The notes: generated by a model from the letters alone, not told the origin. A stretch of DNA of 64,000 nucleotides from Pomphorhynchus laevis (GCA_012934845.2 WNNJ02000655.1:1-64000), one strand, 5' to 3'. Shown: positions 32,303 to 44,475, numbered from the stretch's first letter. Translations and numbers: made by a program.

Positions 32303-33349
32303 TTAAGAACGTTTAAGAAAACGATTAAACACACGAAAAGAGTGACGGAGGCGACGCTTAGAAATACCACAGTCAGAATCGAACCAGGGAGCATGGCGCA
32401 AGCGCTGGGAACGTCGAAGTCGACTAGGCAGAAGGTTATTGAGGATCGACGTAAGTTCAGAATCAAACAGAATGCAGAGATCATCGGGAGAGTGATAGTG
32501 AAGAGGAAGTGAAAAGAGTGAAGAATTGAGTAAGGCTGTGCAGAGATCAGGGATATCGAGAAGCTTCCATGGTCGACTTAGTGTAGATAAAGGTAAAGGC
32601 GGAGAAGGAGGATGGGGACGAGTAAGAGTAAGAGTGACAAGGAAATGATCGGACAAACCAGGATCAGTAATGGACAAGGAGGTATAGTCATTGAAGCAGT
32701 TAGGAACAGCAATGATGTCGAGAGCACCGCCGAGAATATGAGTTGGGCTTGTTGAAAGTAATTTATAGTTAAAATCAGAAAAAAGATTAGTTAAAGTGAT
32801 AGAGTCAGAGTCAGACGGGCGATCAAGACGAATGTTAAAATCACCGAGAACAAAAGAAGGAGTATAAGACAATGAACAGTGAGACATTAGATCTGCAAGG
32901 TCGTTAAAGAAGATACGTGATGGGGCAACTGAACCTGGACGGTATACAATCACAAGTTCCAGAGGGAAAGGCGTTGATAATCTGCATATGAGTAATTCGA
33001 ACGAAGTGTAACGGATGTTAACGTTGATTTTACGTAAAGACATTGGGTGACGAGCAATGGCAACAATACCGCCATGGTTAGACGCAGTAGATGTATGAGA
33101 TGTAATTTGACGAGCTGATTCAACTAGAGAACAACCAGAGCGACATAGACGACGAATAGCAAGATCGTCGGAGTCAGAGTGCCAGGATTCGGTAATGCAG
33201 AAAATATCGATAGATAATTGATCGAAGATATCGAGAAGCATATCAGCTTTATGGAGAATGGAGCGAGTATTGAATAGACTAAGACGAAAAGTATGCTTAG
33301 GAGCGAGATCGACTAGCGAAGAAGACAAGGGGGAGAGATGGGACGCCAT
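32303..33349 (-). CDS. L2-like ORF2, N-terminal part: AP endonuclease
   Basis: From the ATG at 33,349 the frame shows SLFNTRSILHKADMLLDIFD, FCITESWHSDSDDL, HGGIVAIARHP, FVLGDFNIRLDRPSDSDSI, GGALDIIAVPNCF and GLSDHFLVTLTLTR: the YRPG/GDFN/LDI/SDH pattern of an apurinic endonuclease. It stops at a TAA (complement of 32,303-32,305), where the sister copy at 7,304-10,423 codes on without interruption; the sequence after the stop (NSLPPNLRDSYFSQRRSHL) stays in frame, so this is a single premature stop. Confidence 0.88.
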   Translation of the reverse strand: MASHLSPLSSSLVDLAPKHTFRLSLFNTRSILHKADMLLDIFDQLSIDIFCITESWHSDSDDLAIRRLCRSGCSLVESARQITSHTSTASNHGGIVAIARHPMSLRKINVNIRYTSFELLICRLSTPFPLELVIVYRPGSVAPSRIFFNDLADLMSHCSLSYTPSFVLGDFNIRLDRPSDSDSITLTNLFSDFNYKLLSTSPTHILGGALDIIAVPNCFNDYTSLSITDPGLSDHFLVTLTLTRPHPPSPPLPLSTLSRPWKLLDIPDLCTALLNSSLFSLPLHYHSPDDLCILFDSELTSILNNLLPSRLRRSQRLRHAPWFDSDCGISKRRLRHSFRVFNRFLKRS

Positions 33350-33525
33350 CGGATTTTTGGCCTGGTGCGTACGGTGTGAAAATTTCTGTTGATTTTACGG
33401 ATTGGTAGAGATGACTCATCGTTTGTTTCCCTCGATGTTTCTCAATGCGAGCTAAATTGCGCTGGGCAATATCATAAGGAGAGCAGTCAGGAAAGATACG
33501 ACATGTAGATTAAGTGTTAAAAAGT

Positions 33526-34632
33526 TTAAACGTTGAAAGAGTACGAAGAGGCATGTGAACTATGTCGGAAAACGATTTTTAGGAGTGGAGGACTGAGATG
33601 ATTGGATTCAGTGGATTTGTTTAAACGAATAAAAGATACAGGATCAATATTATTGAAGAGGGATGGGTTATCATCAGGAAGAATGGTTGCTAGGATAGAC
33701 CTGAAAGCAGATACATCATCATCGAGGCGAGATTGTGGAGAAGCAGATTCGGAAAGCTTTAAGTTTGATATGATAATACAGCGATCGCGCGAAGGAAAAC
33801 GATTTCGTGGATGTGGTGGACGGACAGAGCTGGTAGGAGTCGAGGTAGATGAGCAGATAAAAGTGGAAATGACAGGGGTGCTTGATAAAGAATTAATATT
33901 GGTTGGAGCAAGTGTGACAGGAGCGAAGTGTTGAATCGGTTGATCAGAGATGTGACTGGATATGATTTTAAATGAAGGATGTAAATTATTTGGAAGTGTT
34001 ACGTGGGAGGTAGAGTAAGGAGAATTAAAATAGGTTGGGACATGAGTGACAGGAATGGAGTGTTGAATCAGTTGATCGGAAATGTTACTGGAAATGATTT
34101 TGATGGAAGGGTGTAAATTATTGAGAGGTGATACAGGGGAGGTCGAGTAAGGAGTACGTGAGGAGAATAAAGAAGTTTGAGATTTATTTAGATTGGGGGA
34201 GGAATAGGAAAGAGGAGGTACGAGATGAAAAGCTTTACCGTTAGCATTGTTAGAATGAGAAAGATTAATGGAAGTTTGGTACGTAGTTGAACGAGGAGTG
34301 TGTGAGAGAGTAGGTTTAATAATGGGATTATATGATGCGAAGTCAGGTGTTGATGCGAGGGAAACATCTAAAACAGCATTGGTTTGAGTGGTCGTGTGTG
34401 ATACAGGAGTAGATGAGCAGGATAAATGTAGCAGTCGTACTGATGTACAAAAACCGCAAGTGAAATGTTTACGTTTATACACCGAGTGATCGGATATTTT
34501 AACACGAACAAGTGTCCATACATCGCAATCTTTTGAATCGCATCCAACTTCAAAGGTATAACCATCATTGCATTCCGATGTGGAAGATTCTTGATCAGGA
34601 ACCGGGATCTGATATCGCGCTTTTTTAGGCAT
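33526..34632 (-). CDS. L2-like ORF1 protein (368 codons, end damaged)
   Basis: The N-terminus carries FEVGCDSKDCDVWTLVRVK and FTCGFC (residues about 27-64), the same cysteine cluster as ORF1 of the CR1-like LINE. A long Ser/Pro/Thr-rich middle contains two repeats (SNISDQLIQHSIPVTHVPT and SHISDQPIQHFAPVTLAPT). The C-terminal part DDDVSAFRSILATILPDDNP and FIRLNKSTES..PPLLKIVF matches the RRM-like part of the CR1-like protein. The frame ends early at FNV-stop; in the adjacent frame CRIFPDCSPYDIAQRNLARI runs on past ORF2's start. It likely binds the LINE RNA. Confidence 0.85.
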   Translation of the reverse strand: MPKKARYQIPVPDQESSTSECNDGYTFEVGCDSKDCDVWTLVRVKISDHSVYKRKHFTCGFCTSVRLLHLSCSSTPVSHTTTQTNAVLDVSLASTPDFASYNPIIKPTLSHTPRSTTYQTSINLSHSNNANGKAFHLVPPLSYSSPNLNKSQTSLFSSRTPYSTSPVSPLNNLHPSIKIISSNISDQLIQHSIPVTHVPTYFNSPYSTSHVTLPNNLHPSFKIISSHISDQPIQHFAPVTLAPTNINSLSSTPVISTFICSSTSTPTSSVRPPHPRNRFPSRDRCIIISNLKLSESASPQSRLDDDVSAFRSILATILPDDNPSLFNNIDPVSFIRLNKSTESNHLSPPLLKIVFRHSSHASSYSFNV

Positions 34633-34640
34633 GACCAGTT

Positions 34641-34740
34641 CCAGGAATAATCTGGAACTGACAGGAATAATCTGGAACTGACAGGAATAATCTGGAACTT
34701 ACAGGAATAATCTGGAACTGACAGGAATAATCTGGAATGT
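34641..34740 (-). repeat. Five 20-bp units at the 5' end of the L2-like LINE
   Basis: CAGGAATAATCTGGAACTGA-type units start at 34,641, 34,661, 34,681, 34,701 and 34,721, directly upstream of the ORF1 start codon. CAGTTCCAG and CTGGAACTG pair across GAATAAT, so each unit boundary can form a 9-bp palindrome. By position this is the expected place for a LINE internal promoter; tandem 5' monomers with promoter activity are known in some other LINEs. Confidence 0.88.
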
Positions 34741-34992
34741 ATGTTATTTATCTCAAACTTTTTTTAACGTATATGTTTTTTTTAACTTAAAAGTATATGG
34801 TTAAAGATTTGTCAATTAATCGAATAGAATCCAAATTTGTTGGTCAATGATGGAAACGCATTGTTCAACGCGACAACTATATTTATTCACAGTTGAACAC
34901 TAAATATTCGACAATAATACATGTTTTGGTTATGAAATTAAATACATTTTTTTAATCTATTGGAGGATAAAACTTTTGACAATTTGCTCTAG
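34741..34992 (+). promoter_or_regulatory. Short head-to-head spacer between L2-like 5' end and the receptor gene
   Basis: Only about 250 bp of AT-rich sequence separates the LINE's 5' repeats from the receptor start codon, pointing in opposite directions. It must hold the gene's 5' UTR and core promoter unless an upstream exon exists. No clear TATA box or initiator stands out. Confidence 0.4.
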
Positions 34993-37900
34993 ATGGTTGC
35001 CAAATTTATTTTTGCGGGGGCTATTCTACTAATTAAAGTGATGGCTTCTGCTGATGATCACGGATCGTGCACATTCAGTAATCTCAACGATAAGCTGTTT
35101 AAAACCCACGTAGAGCGTCTCAAACCGTTATTTGGTAAAAGGTAATGAATTTTATTTTAACTATTCGGAGATACACTTTCGATTTTTATTAGATTTACTC
35201 TAGAAGACGACAATAAATGCTACCAGATCGGCGTTTGCGCTAAAGGGCATACAGCTAATACGGATAGTCAAAATGCAGTAATGTATTTTACTGATAAATG
35301 TGATATGGCGAATAACCCAATAACGATTGGACGACTGAACGAAGCGCGATTATTTGGACATGGTACGGTGTATATATCATAATATCGCGTTAGTCGGAAT
35401 ATAAGACCCGTCTTATATTCCTTTTTACAATAAAATAGAAACTAGGGCTTATACTCGCGGTTATGTAAATTCTATGTTTTACTAATTCAAAATAATCATA
35501 TTTTTGAGGGTAGTATTACTGAAGTAGGCACAAGTAAGTATTTGAGAAAACCTAATTTTAAAAAATACAATAAAAATATGGATATAAAAATAGAATGGCG
35601 GATCATATGTGCCGTTTGCTACAAAAACAATCTTTTAGAAGATTGTATGAATATGTGTTATATTGTTAAAGATTTGAAAATTTGTAAGACGTTATTGAAC
35701 TTTATTCCTTTCTTAATAATATTTAAAATTATTGGCCCATATATTTCATGCTTAGCATTCAAAATTTCTTCAAATGTATTTTTTACTATCCAGGTGCCCA
35801 GCCAGCATATAGAAAAATAAAATTACATTCACTAATTATTTTTCCCATTGATTTTTTACTAATTTGACTATTTCCTTCATACATGGTTTTATAAAAAAAT
35901 TCTATTATCTTATAATTTTATTTTCCATATAATTTATTTCAGATAAATACTAGATAGCAATATTTAGTGTTTGCAGATACTGAATCATCCCCACGAGTAT
36001 CATTATTTGATCGATATTATTACATGGTCGATCATTATTTGATCGACCATGAATATCGATCATTATTTGATCGATATTTCTATCAACTAGAAATATGTTT
36101 GTCTCTTTTTCTCTATGGATTTGCAAAATCCCAAACCAATAAACCTCGTTGGGCACCTTAATAAAGGTGCAAGTACTAAATCAATCCATTTCTTAGTTAT
36201 TTCTTATGTGATCCAGTTATTTTAGTTTCCAATTTTGTAAACCCATACACATATTTCATTTTGTTTTTTTTTCCTTTTGAAATAATAAGAGGAGGTAACT
36301 TTTTCCCATCAAAACGTATTACTAAAATACATTGACAGGCATAGATTCGTAACCTAAAGAAATTGAAGATTCGCCAACATGATCAACAATAATTTTTGAG
36401 AAAAAGAAACAAATTACTGTTGAAAAATTACAAAGTTTTGCCCCATAAAAACCGCAATTTCACGCATCTTTATCATATTACAGGGTTTATATTTTTCGTA
36501 ATCGATACAATCAAGAAAGGATTCTCGAATGCAAGTGGCAACTAACAATTTGATTGTCTTCATGCTTGAATAGAGTCGTCGTGTTTCGCTTGTAATATTT
36601 GAATCGCACTAGTACACTAGCCTTGGATTTTACTATTCGTTTAATAATAATTTCAAGATTGGAATAAAATATCGATAGTTTATAACTTTTTATCGTTTCT
36701 CTTAAAATATACGAAATGTGTTCTAAAAGCTTCCGATATCACTTTAGGTGCCATCAATCCACGGTACTGCAAGCAATAAAATTTTCGTATATTTGTGAAT
36801 TAAAATACATAAATTTGTGCTTAAATTCATTTCCACAGTTTTATCACAAATCGATAATTTACTGTTTCTTTTATTTTTGAAAATAACGAAATATTGAAAA
36901 TGGAATACAGTTTTAAATAACAAAACTGTTTTAGCGACTACCATGTATTTAAAATTGTGTTTTTAATTTTAATTTTGTGTTTGATTAATTGTGTTTCAAT
37001 TAATTAAAGAAATAAATAATCAGTAAAATCATATTTGAACTAGAAAATCATAAGCTTTTAATAAATTCAAGAACAAAAGCTTATTTAAAAAGCTAGTTTT
37101 AGTTAGACTGTTTTATGTCCGTCTCGGTGAGAACTCGGCAAAATCCAAGTAGGTAATGTTTTTCCTTGAATTTAGCAAATTCTAATTTAGAAACCAATTA
37201 AAATCAAATTTTAAAACGATATCAATATTTCAATATTGAAAAATCTATTTTTATATTGAATAATATGTATTCTATATTTCAATTTGATTTTCCTTTGTTC
37301 CTATAAATTAAAATCTAGTCTTCAAAAGCCTTTCATAAAGCTAGATTTGTATAAATCATTGACTCATAGCTTAATGAAAATTCCTAGTCTGATTTATATA
37401 CCATTGTTGAATGCACGAAATGTGTTAATTAACGGTTGTGAAAATTAGAAAATACCTAAACGTCTTATAATAACGGAAATAAAAAAATATCGATTATATT
37501 AAATTATTTGTATTGATTTTATTCTTTTGTAATTGAAGCTTTTGTAAAATAATTAAATTTTGATTATTTAAGATTTAGTATCAGCTAAATCTCAATAATG
37601 ATCCAATATCAAAGTTAAGCTGTTAACTTGTTACATGAACACTTAAAATTTACTTCAAATAAAGGTATAATCAGTTTTTGGTTCTTTTCTGATATTGTGG
37701 GAACCGTACATGATATTTATATTATTAAATTCACTTTTAGTTGATAAATTACTTACTGCTCAAGCAGAAAACGCGATCAATAACGGGACAACATAAATGA
37801 CATCTTTATATTTATACATTTTCATGTAAACAGTAGGTGTTTAAAAATAATTTTCTTGTTGTTATCTTTGTTCACATTCGATTTTTAATTTTCAAAGCTT

Positions 37901-40900
37901 CTGTATTCTGCAATAATGAACAATATTGTTAACATTTCAGGTTCATTTCTTAAGCTTGAATATGGCAATGGTGACGCGTTTCTTGACATTTGTAAAAATG
38001 CGAGTGTAACCACCGACATCTTATTAGTCTGTGATAACAAGGTAGGTCTGATGTATATACTCTTTTAATAATAAAATTTTAATTTCTTGATTTTCAATGT
38101 GATATTATTTCAAATAATATCCGTAACGGATAAAATTGACACAACGGAATGTTTTGAAAGTTATGAAAAGTGCATCTTGAATTAAATACGTGTATTATGC
38201 ACTTAAACTATCTAATTTATTAGTATTTGGGTATAATAAGTCATTATAAGCACGAATAATTTGAAACTGCGAATAATTAATTGCATTTCATAAATTGATA
38301 AGACTTTAATTAATAAAACTCCATAAATAATTTCCAAATTATTATTTTATTATTGTTAATTATTTCTCGTTTTAATTAATTATGATTTATTATAAATTAA
38401 AATAAAACACGTAATCGTAAAATATCCCTTAACGAGCAACATCTGAGTTAAAAATGTTAAACATCAATTTGGAGCTTCCAGGTGACTTGATGGAAGACCC
38501 CCGATCAATGAAATGCAGATCTCGATCATCTAATGCATCGCGATATCATCCTTATAACGTTTTCTTGTTAATTATTTGTATGTATAAATACTAATAATTG
38601 CGGTATTTTGAAACTGTGTAATTAAGATTAATACAATAAATATCTGGTGTTTAGTATTTGAGTATTTTAGTATCAATCTACAATACGCATCAAGATGAGA
38701 AGCTGCAATTTCAATTATTGTTTCTTGATTTCTAGGAGTCTGTTGTGTTGCTATCAACCTCAAATTGTCGCTATTCATTTATTATCTATCATCCTCAAGT
38801 TTGCTCAGCAAAGAAGCTTAGTAGTGGATCTGTACTAGTTATTGTGTGAGTAAATCATGAAATTATTAAATGTCATAATTATAAAATTAATTTTTAATTA
38901 CAAATAAATTAATTATTTTTTAAATAATTAAATTAGTTTTAATTAATTTCTAATTAATTATAAAATTAATTAATTTCTAATTAATTATAAAATTAATTAA
39001 TTTCTAATTAATTATAAAATTAATTAATTTTATAATTAATAATTATAAAATTAAATAATATGTGTAGTTAATGTATTATGAGTATTAACTATAAATTTCT
39101 TTAGTTTAAAGAATTCAAACTCTAATATTTTGTAACTTATGTCTCTTTTGGCATTTCTTATTCAAGCTATATTCCATTTTTAACCAAACTAAAGATTTAC
39201 CTCTTTGCAGTGAGAACTATGAATGCAGTTTACTATTTCGTATCTTAATAAAAATACATTCAACCCCAAATAGATAATCACACATGTATACAAATTTAAT
39301 GTTTTATTTTATATTAATTTAATGATTAAATAAATTTTGACAACATTTTTATTTAAAATATAATTGTTTAAAATATTATATGGACATAAAAGTGAGTCGA
39401 TTGTCAATTGATAATTGACTTGTTGTTAGACGAATTGGCACATGAAAGAACACATTGATTGAAGATGCCTATGTCGACATGCAATTGATCCACTATGTCA
39501 TTATTTGAGTATACAAAGTGCTGACCAATTCCTTGTCCTTTTACTGTAAATGGAGATTGGAATACAAACTTGGCAAAATTTTCGTGATATCGGTGTAACA
39601 ATAGTCGCCATACAAGTAGACTTTTTTTACAAAAGCTCGGGTCTTCTTATTTGTTTGAACGTTGTTTGGAAGAGATCGAAATGTAGTCTGTATAATTTAC
39701 TAGCTAGACCGTTTAGGTCAATTACAAATTCGAAGTTGATGACATACAAAGTTAAACTCCATTTCACTAGATAAATGGTATAGAGTATTTGATTTGATAA
39801 AACATCCAGATCAAATGTGATTCGTATTATATCACTCAAATATTGTTTACAATTATTAAATTTTCGACTATTGCAATAGTAATTTTCAAGTTGACTATTG
39901 ACTATTTTAATATTCGAAAATTTGTGAAAAGTAATTTTTTATTTTATTCTTTCTCTCGATGTTTAAACGTCCTATACAATTTATTAGCCTATTAATAATT
40001 TAATATCAAAATACATATTTTATTATATTTTACACAATAAAATGCTGTCAATAAATTAATATTTCAAATATTTTAATTGACTTTTCTAATAACATTTTCT
40101 TTAATTTATTACAAAACCAGAAATAACTCAGAATTTTTAATATTTAATAATTTTAAATATTTTTTAATTTAATATTTTTTAATTTTTTGATAACTTTGTT
40201 GTACATTTATAGCTTTGTAGTTTTCGCTGCTACTTATTTAATTGGTGGAATACTATATCGTCGCTACGTCAACGGCGCGTATGGACCTAATCAGATACCA
40301 CATTTACCTTTCTGGAAAAAACTTGGTCATCTAGCAGCGGTAAATGTTTAAGTTATATTGACTTGTTGATAGTAATTACCAAATAAATCTGTTCATGACA
40401 GTAATTAGAGTTAAAAAATTTCAAGTGTTAAAAGTTAAACGCTTAAAAGTTAATTTAAGTTATTGACGAGTACTTGAAAAATTCTAACGATTTCAAATGT
40501 TTTTTAAGTTATACAAAACTACTTGGTTTTCTCCAAAGTATAGAAAAAATATATTTTTCAATTTTATTAATGGTAAAGTTTTCCGGAAATTAAAACGAAA
40601 TTAAGATTCGAAATAACCCAACCCATTCGGTATAACGAAACTTATTGAACAAATTGTTTCTTTTTCCTGATAATACTAGCAGGAACTAGCGAAGAATTAA
40701 AATAAATTCGTATTTGTTTAAATCAGATATTTAAGTTCTTTCAATAATAAATTGTAAAAAATTAAATTAAAGTTTTTTTTTCAAGTTTTCAAGCTGAAAG
40801 TAAACCTTTCGCTTGTAAAAATCTTGAGATAGCTTTTTAAAACTTGTCTTTAAATTGCTAGTCTTTTATTTTTGTTTTATGTTTTCGTATCTATCGAGCT

Positions 40901-42705
40901 GATTATCAATTCGAATTTGACTCAGTTTAATTCGTGTCAGCAAATTAAACTGAGTTAAATTTAAATAGTTAAATTTAACTCAGTTTAATTTAATATAATT
41001 AAATTATTTATTTAATTATAATTAATTCTTTATTTTTAATTTAAATAGTTAAATTTAAGTGAATCTAAGTGAATTTTCGTGCATTTGCGTCATTAAACGT
41101 TTTGTGCGTTACTTGATCTTAGTTTACTGAAAAGTTAAAAAAAAGCCATTTTATAAAACAAAAAATAGGAACACATGTTTCATTACACATCATCAGTGAT
41201 GAAAAACGCAATTTAAAATTTGAATTTATTAGAATTATAGTTTAATCTTGAAACTAATATTTATTTTATTTTATTACTCAATTAATCAGTATTAATTAAT
41301 GCTGATTAAAATGGTAAATCTGCATTTTATTGCTCAACAGTTATAGTCTCCACAAGCATGTAATTGACAAAAGTTTCCAGCGCCTTTAATAAATGATAAA
41401 TGTAAAATTCGTTTATTTTTAAAGTTTCTTTTATTTATCCGATAAATTATGATAAATATTTGCACTATTTGTCCAAATAACTAGACTGCAATTAAAAAAT
41501 ATGCTTGCTAACAACAGATCAACAAAATAATGCATAAAATATGCAACAAGTACACTCGCCATTAGTATTTCCTTCAACATTTTTAACACCGGAAGAATGC
41601 TGCGCTCACATAAAATGTTAATTTTGATCGACGATATTTCGAACGTTATTAAAATCTTTTGCAGGTTTTTGGAAACATTTATAAAACTACTTTGTGACGT
41701 TATTTACGGAGCCGCGACAATATAAACTACAGATTATACGTTTAAATTTCATTAGTAATTTAATTATTGTGTTATGCTTTAAATGAACATATCATTCTTA
41801 TCCACTACGCTGATATATCAGCTTAATAAGATAATAACTTTGCGAGTAATATCGCATTCAATTAATATTATTTAACATTTAAAACAACGAATGATATCGA
41901 CAATGATTGCTATCAACATTTTATTTCTAGAACTTTGTGCTTTTTGTACTGCAAAACATAAAGTAATTGTGACTTAATAAAATGTTGAAATCCGGATATA
42001 ATTAAATGCATATAATTAATAAATGCATTTTAACCATAAAATATAAATGAATTTTATATAAACTATAAACAAATGTATTAATATTTATAAATAAATTATA
42101 TACTACCAATAAAATTTTTAAATCAATTTTATTTTTATAAATAAATAATAAAAATAAAATTTCAAAATTTTATTTTTTATTTCGAAAAATATATTGAATA
42201 AATATAAAGTCTATGTATAAATATTCTTCTTTGAATAAATATAAAGTCTATATTTAAATGAATATTCTCTTTTTAACATGACAACTTTTAAATGAAAATT
42301 TCAACATTCCTATTTTACGAATAAATTACAAAATTGACTAATGCAACTTTATTAACTATAAAATTACATTTTATATTTAAAATCTATATGGTATTAAAAT
42401 CTATATGCAACATAAAAATTAATTTACCAGTAGCTGGTTGATGAAAATGTTTGAGAACTTCTAAATTGAAAATATCGATGGTTTTGAAAATAATCGATTG
42501 TTTTGTTACGATCGATTTTTAATGAACAAATGTTCTATTTGTGTGTAAATGCAGATAATTTACGCATGAATTAAAATTATATTTTTAAATTATAATATTT
42601 TTATGTTTTTAGGATGGCTGTGACTTTTGTTTTCGATGTGGATCACTGACGCAACCAGGATATACGTTTGATACGTCTCATGATGACTCGGTCATTCAGC
42701 CGTGA
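34993..42705 (+). CDS. M6PR: Cation-dependent mannose-6-phosphate receptor homologue (249 aa, six exons)
   Basis: Exons: 34,993-35,141; 35,193-35,362; 37,941-38,041; 38,736-38,845; 40,213-40,339; 42,613-42,705. All introns are GT-AG and phases agree, giving 750 nt. Vertebrate CD-MPR ferries lysosomal enzymes from the Golgi to endosomes. Seen here: signal peptide (1-20), lumenal domain with HVERLKPLF, GRLNE (96-100), eight cysteines and one NAS glycosylation site; membrane span about 173-192 (VFVVFAATYLIGGILY); tail 193-249 with IPHLPFWKKLGHLAADGCDF, matching vertebrate [20 protein letters not shown], and a DDSVIQP end where vertebrates have DDHLLPM. The length is slightly under the human 277. 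Several ligand-contact residues appear not to be conserved (see findings). Intron 1 is 51 nt; intron 2 is 2.6 kb. Confidence 0.9.
35363..37940 (+). other. Receptor intron 2
   Basis: This 2.6-kb AT-rich intron has no ORF with a recognised domain. A cluster at 35,995-36,080 repeats TTATTTGATCGATATT and GATCGACCATGAATATCGATC, an imperfect inverted arrangement around GATCGATATT. Confidence 0.6.
38938..39055 (+). repeat. AT-only tandem repeat in receptor intron 4
   Basis: AAAATTAATTAATTTCTAAT followed by TAATTAT repeats about every 27 bp, roughly three to four times, within the intron between exons 4 and 5. It is low complexity and probably without function. Confidence 0.7.
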
Positions 42706-42772
42706 TGTTTTTGATAAATTTTTCTAGAATCGATTGTCGCGAAACTTTCAATTTTTGTGATTTTTCTCATTC

Positions 42773-42778
42773 AATAAA
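42773..42778 (+). terminator. Polyadenylation signal AATAAA of the receptor gene
   Basis: AATAAA lies 68 nt after the stop codon, the first such hexamer downstream, followed by a T-rich stretch. It gives a short 3' UTR. Confidence 0.6.
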
Positions 42779-42789
42779 ATGCGACATTT

Positions 42790-44475
42790 TGTCACGATAT
42801 TTGCTTACATTTTGCTTGTTAATTTGATTTCTGATTTGATATTTTGTTGTTAAAAAAGTAGAGAACATTATCTATTTTGTTTCGTTCAAAAATAGATAAT
42901 ATCCTAAATATTATTTTTATAATATTTAGGATATAACATGTTATATTATAATTGGTTCGAAATCCTTTCAGATTTCGAATAATTTCAAAGAAATTGGCTA
43001 ATTTAAACCTCGAACTTCACGCATCAAATATAGCAGATATTATTAGTTCTGTAAAGAATTTAAATGCAAAATAAATTTTCGAATGCATAATTTGGAAACG
43101 GGTTTGCCTGTACACTTCCCTTGAATGGAAAAAATTGTGGATGACAAATGTTTCGAATTTAAACTATTCATTAGATCACTACATAATCTTTAAAGCACTA
43201 AAAGTGCTTTAAACAGCCGATCTGATAAAGGATTTTCTCTAATAGTATTCATTATTTTTAAAACTCAAAACATGTTCAAACGATAACGGTATATGGTATA
43301 ATGATAATTTATAAAATTTGAAAAAGAAGTATCTAATTTTGCAATTTGAAATGAATCCATTGTTACATTCTACAATTACATGTGATCCATCTGTGATTAT
43401 TACATCTATCTTGTTTAAGAGCGTTTTAGTTTGCATAATTCTTAAAGACATGAAATATATATGACCTTGTTGTTCGCTCCTTCATTGTCGATAAAAATTC
43501 TTCTTTGATAGTAAAATCACTAAATACAATTCTTATGCACACAGCTAGCCTCGCCGTGTTGCATATATCAACGAATTCATCCAATTGCAAAGGATAAAAT
43601 TCATATAATTGTAAGTTGTTTTTAACTTAGATTTTAAATCATTTGAAAGTTGTTTGGATTCTTTTTGTCGTCTTTAGAAAGCTGAACATTTTGTAAACCT
43701 GAAATAATTTCATTTTTATATGAAAATGTTTCAAACAGAAATCTGCTCTATTGGGAAATACGTGCTTAAATAATTCACTATCTAAAAATGGCTTGTTCTT
43801 CTGTGCCAACAAATATTATATTTTAAATTAGCCAAGTGTTATTTTTTCGTATTTACAAAATTGGAAAAAATCTTGTTGTGCAATTCAGCCTTCTTTAAGT
43901 TGATTACCCTTTGCTCCTCTCAATTCTGAGTTAGGTGGATACTCAACGCCAAGATATGCGTGATTCATCTTATAGTGACGCTCGATGTTATGCCTTTTCA
44001 TCACAAATATAATACCATGACGTGACAAAAACATGTATCTTTAGTTTTTATAAAACATAAATCATCTTCTTAATATAAAATTATCACGCATTTTTTATTC
44101 TGAAAGTTCAGAATAACAATACTGAATTGTCATTCTAAACTGTTAATTCTGCCAGTTCAGAATTTATAAAATAAAATATAAAACGAACTATATAAAAAAA
44201 GACGAATTTGAATATATTTAACAACTTGTGTAATTTTATTAATAATTCATTCAACTTTTAATCCTAGAGAAGGCATAATATTATTTCAATCGCGGGCCCA
44301 CGAAAACGACTCGTGGATCTCTGTGGCCACGGATACGGGATTAAGAATCTATTGTGTAAAGTATTTGTTAAGAATTTTCTAATTATCTAATAATTAAAAT
44401 AACAAACAATTATTAAAGAAATATTGTAGGGTAATCGAAATTAATGCTGATATAAAACACTATTTCAGTATTAAT
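42790..44475. other. Intergenic AT-rich spacer
   Basis: No coding, RNA or repeat feature recognised between the receptor gene and the retroelement cluster. A 70-codon minus-strand open stretch at 43,239-43,451 has no domain support. Confidence 0.5.

Larger units (their letters stand above)
30370..34740 (-). mobile_element. Near-complete L2-like LINE, 4.37 kb
   Basis: Running on the minus strand this copy has, in order, five 20-bp repeats (34,641-34,740), ORF1 (33,526-34,632), ORF2 endonuclease (32,303-33,349), ORF2 reverse transcriptase (30,441-31,871) and a 3' UTR with a stem-loop (30,395-30,411). Breaks are few: ORF1 has a frame change and stop at its end, and ORF2 has one stop and one frame change. 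It is the reference copy for the family in this window. Confidence 0.9.

Noticed and set aside
36744-36944. Minus-strand open frame within receptor intron 2.
   Set aside because: No recognisable motif; length is within chance expectation for this base composition.
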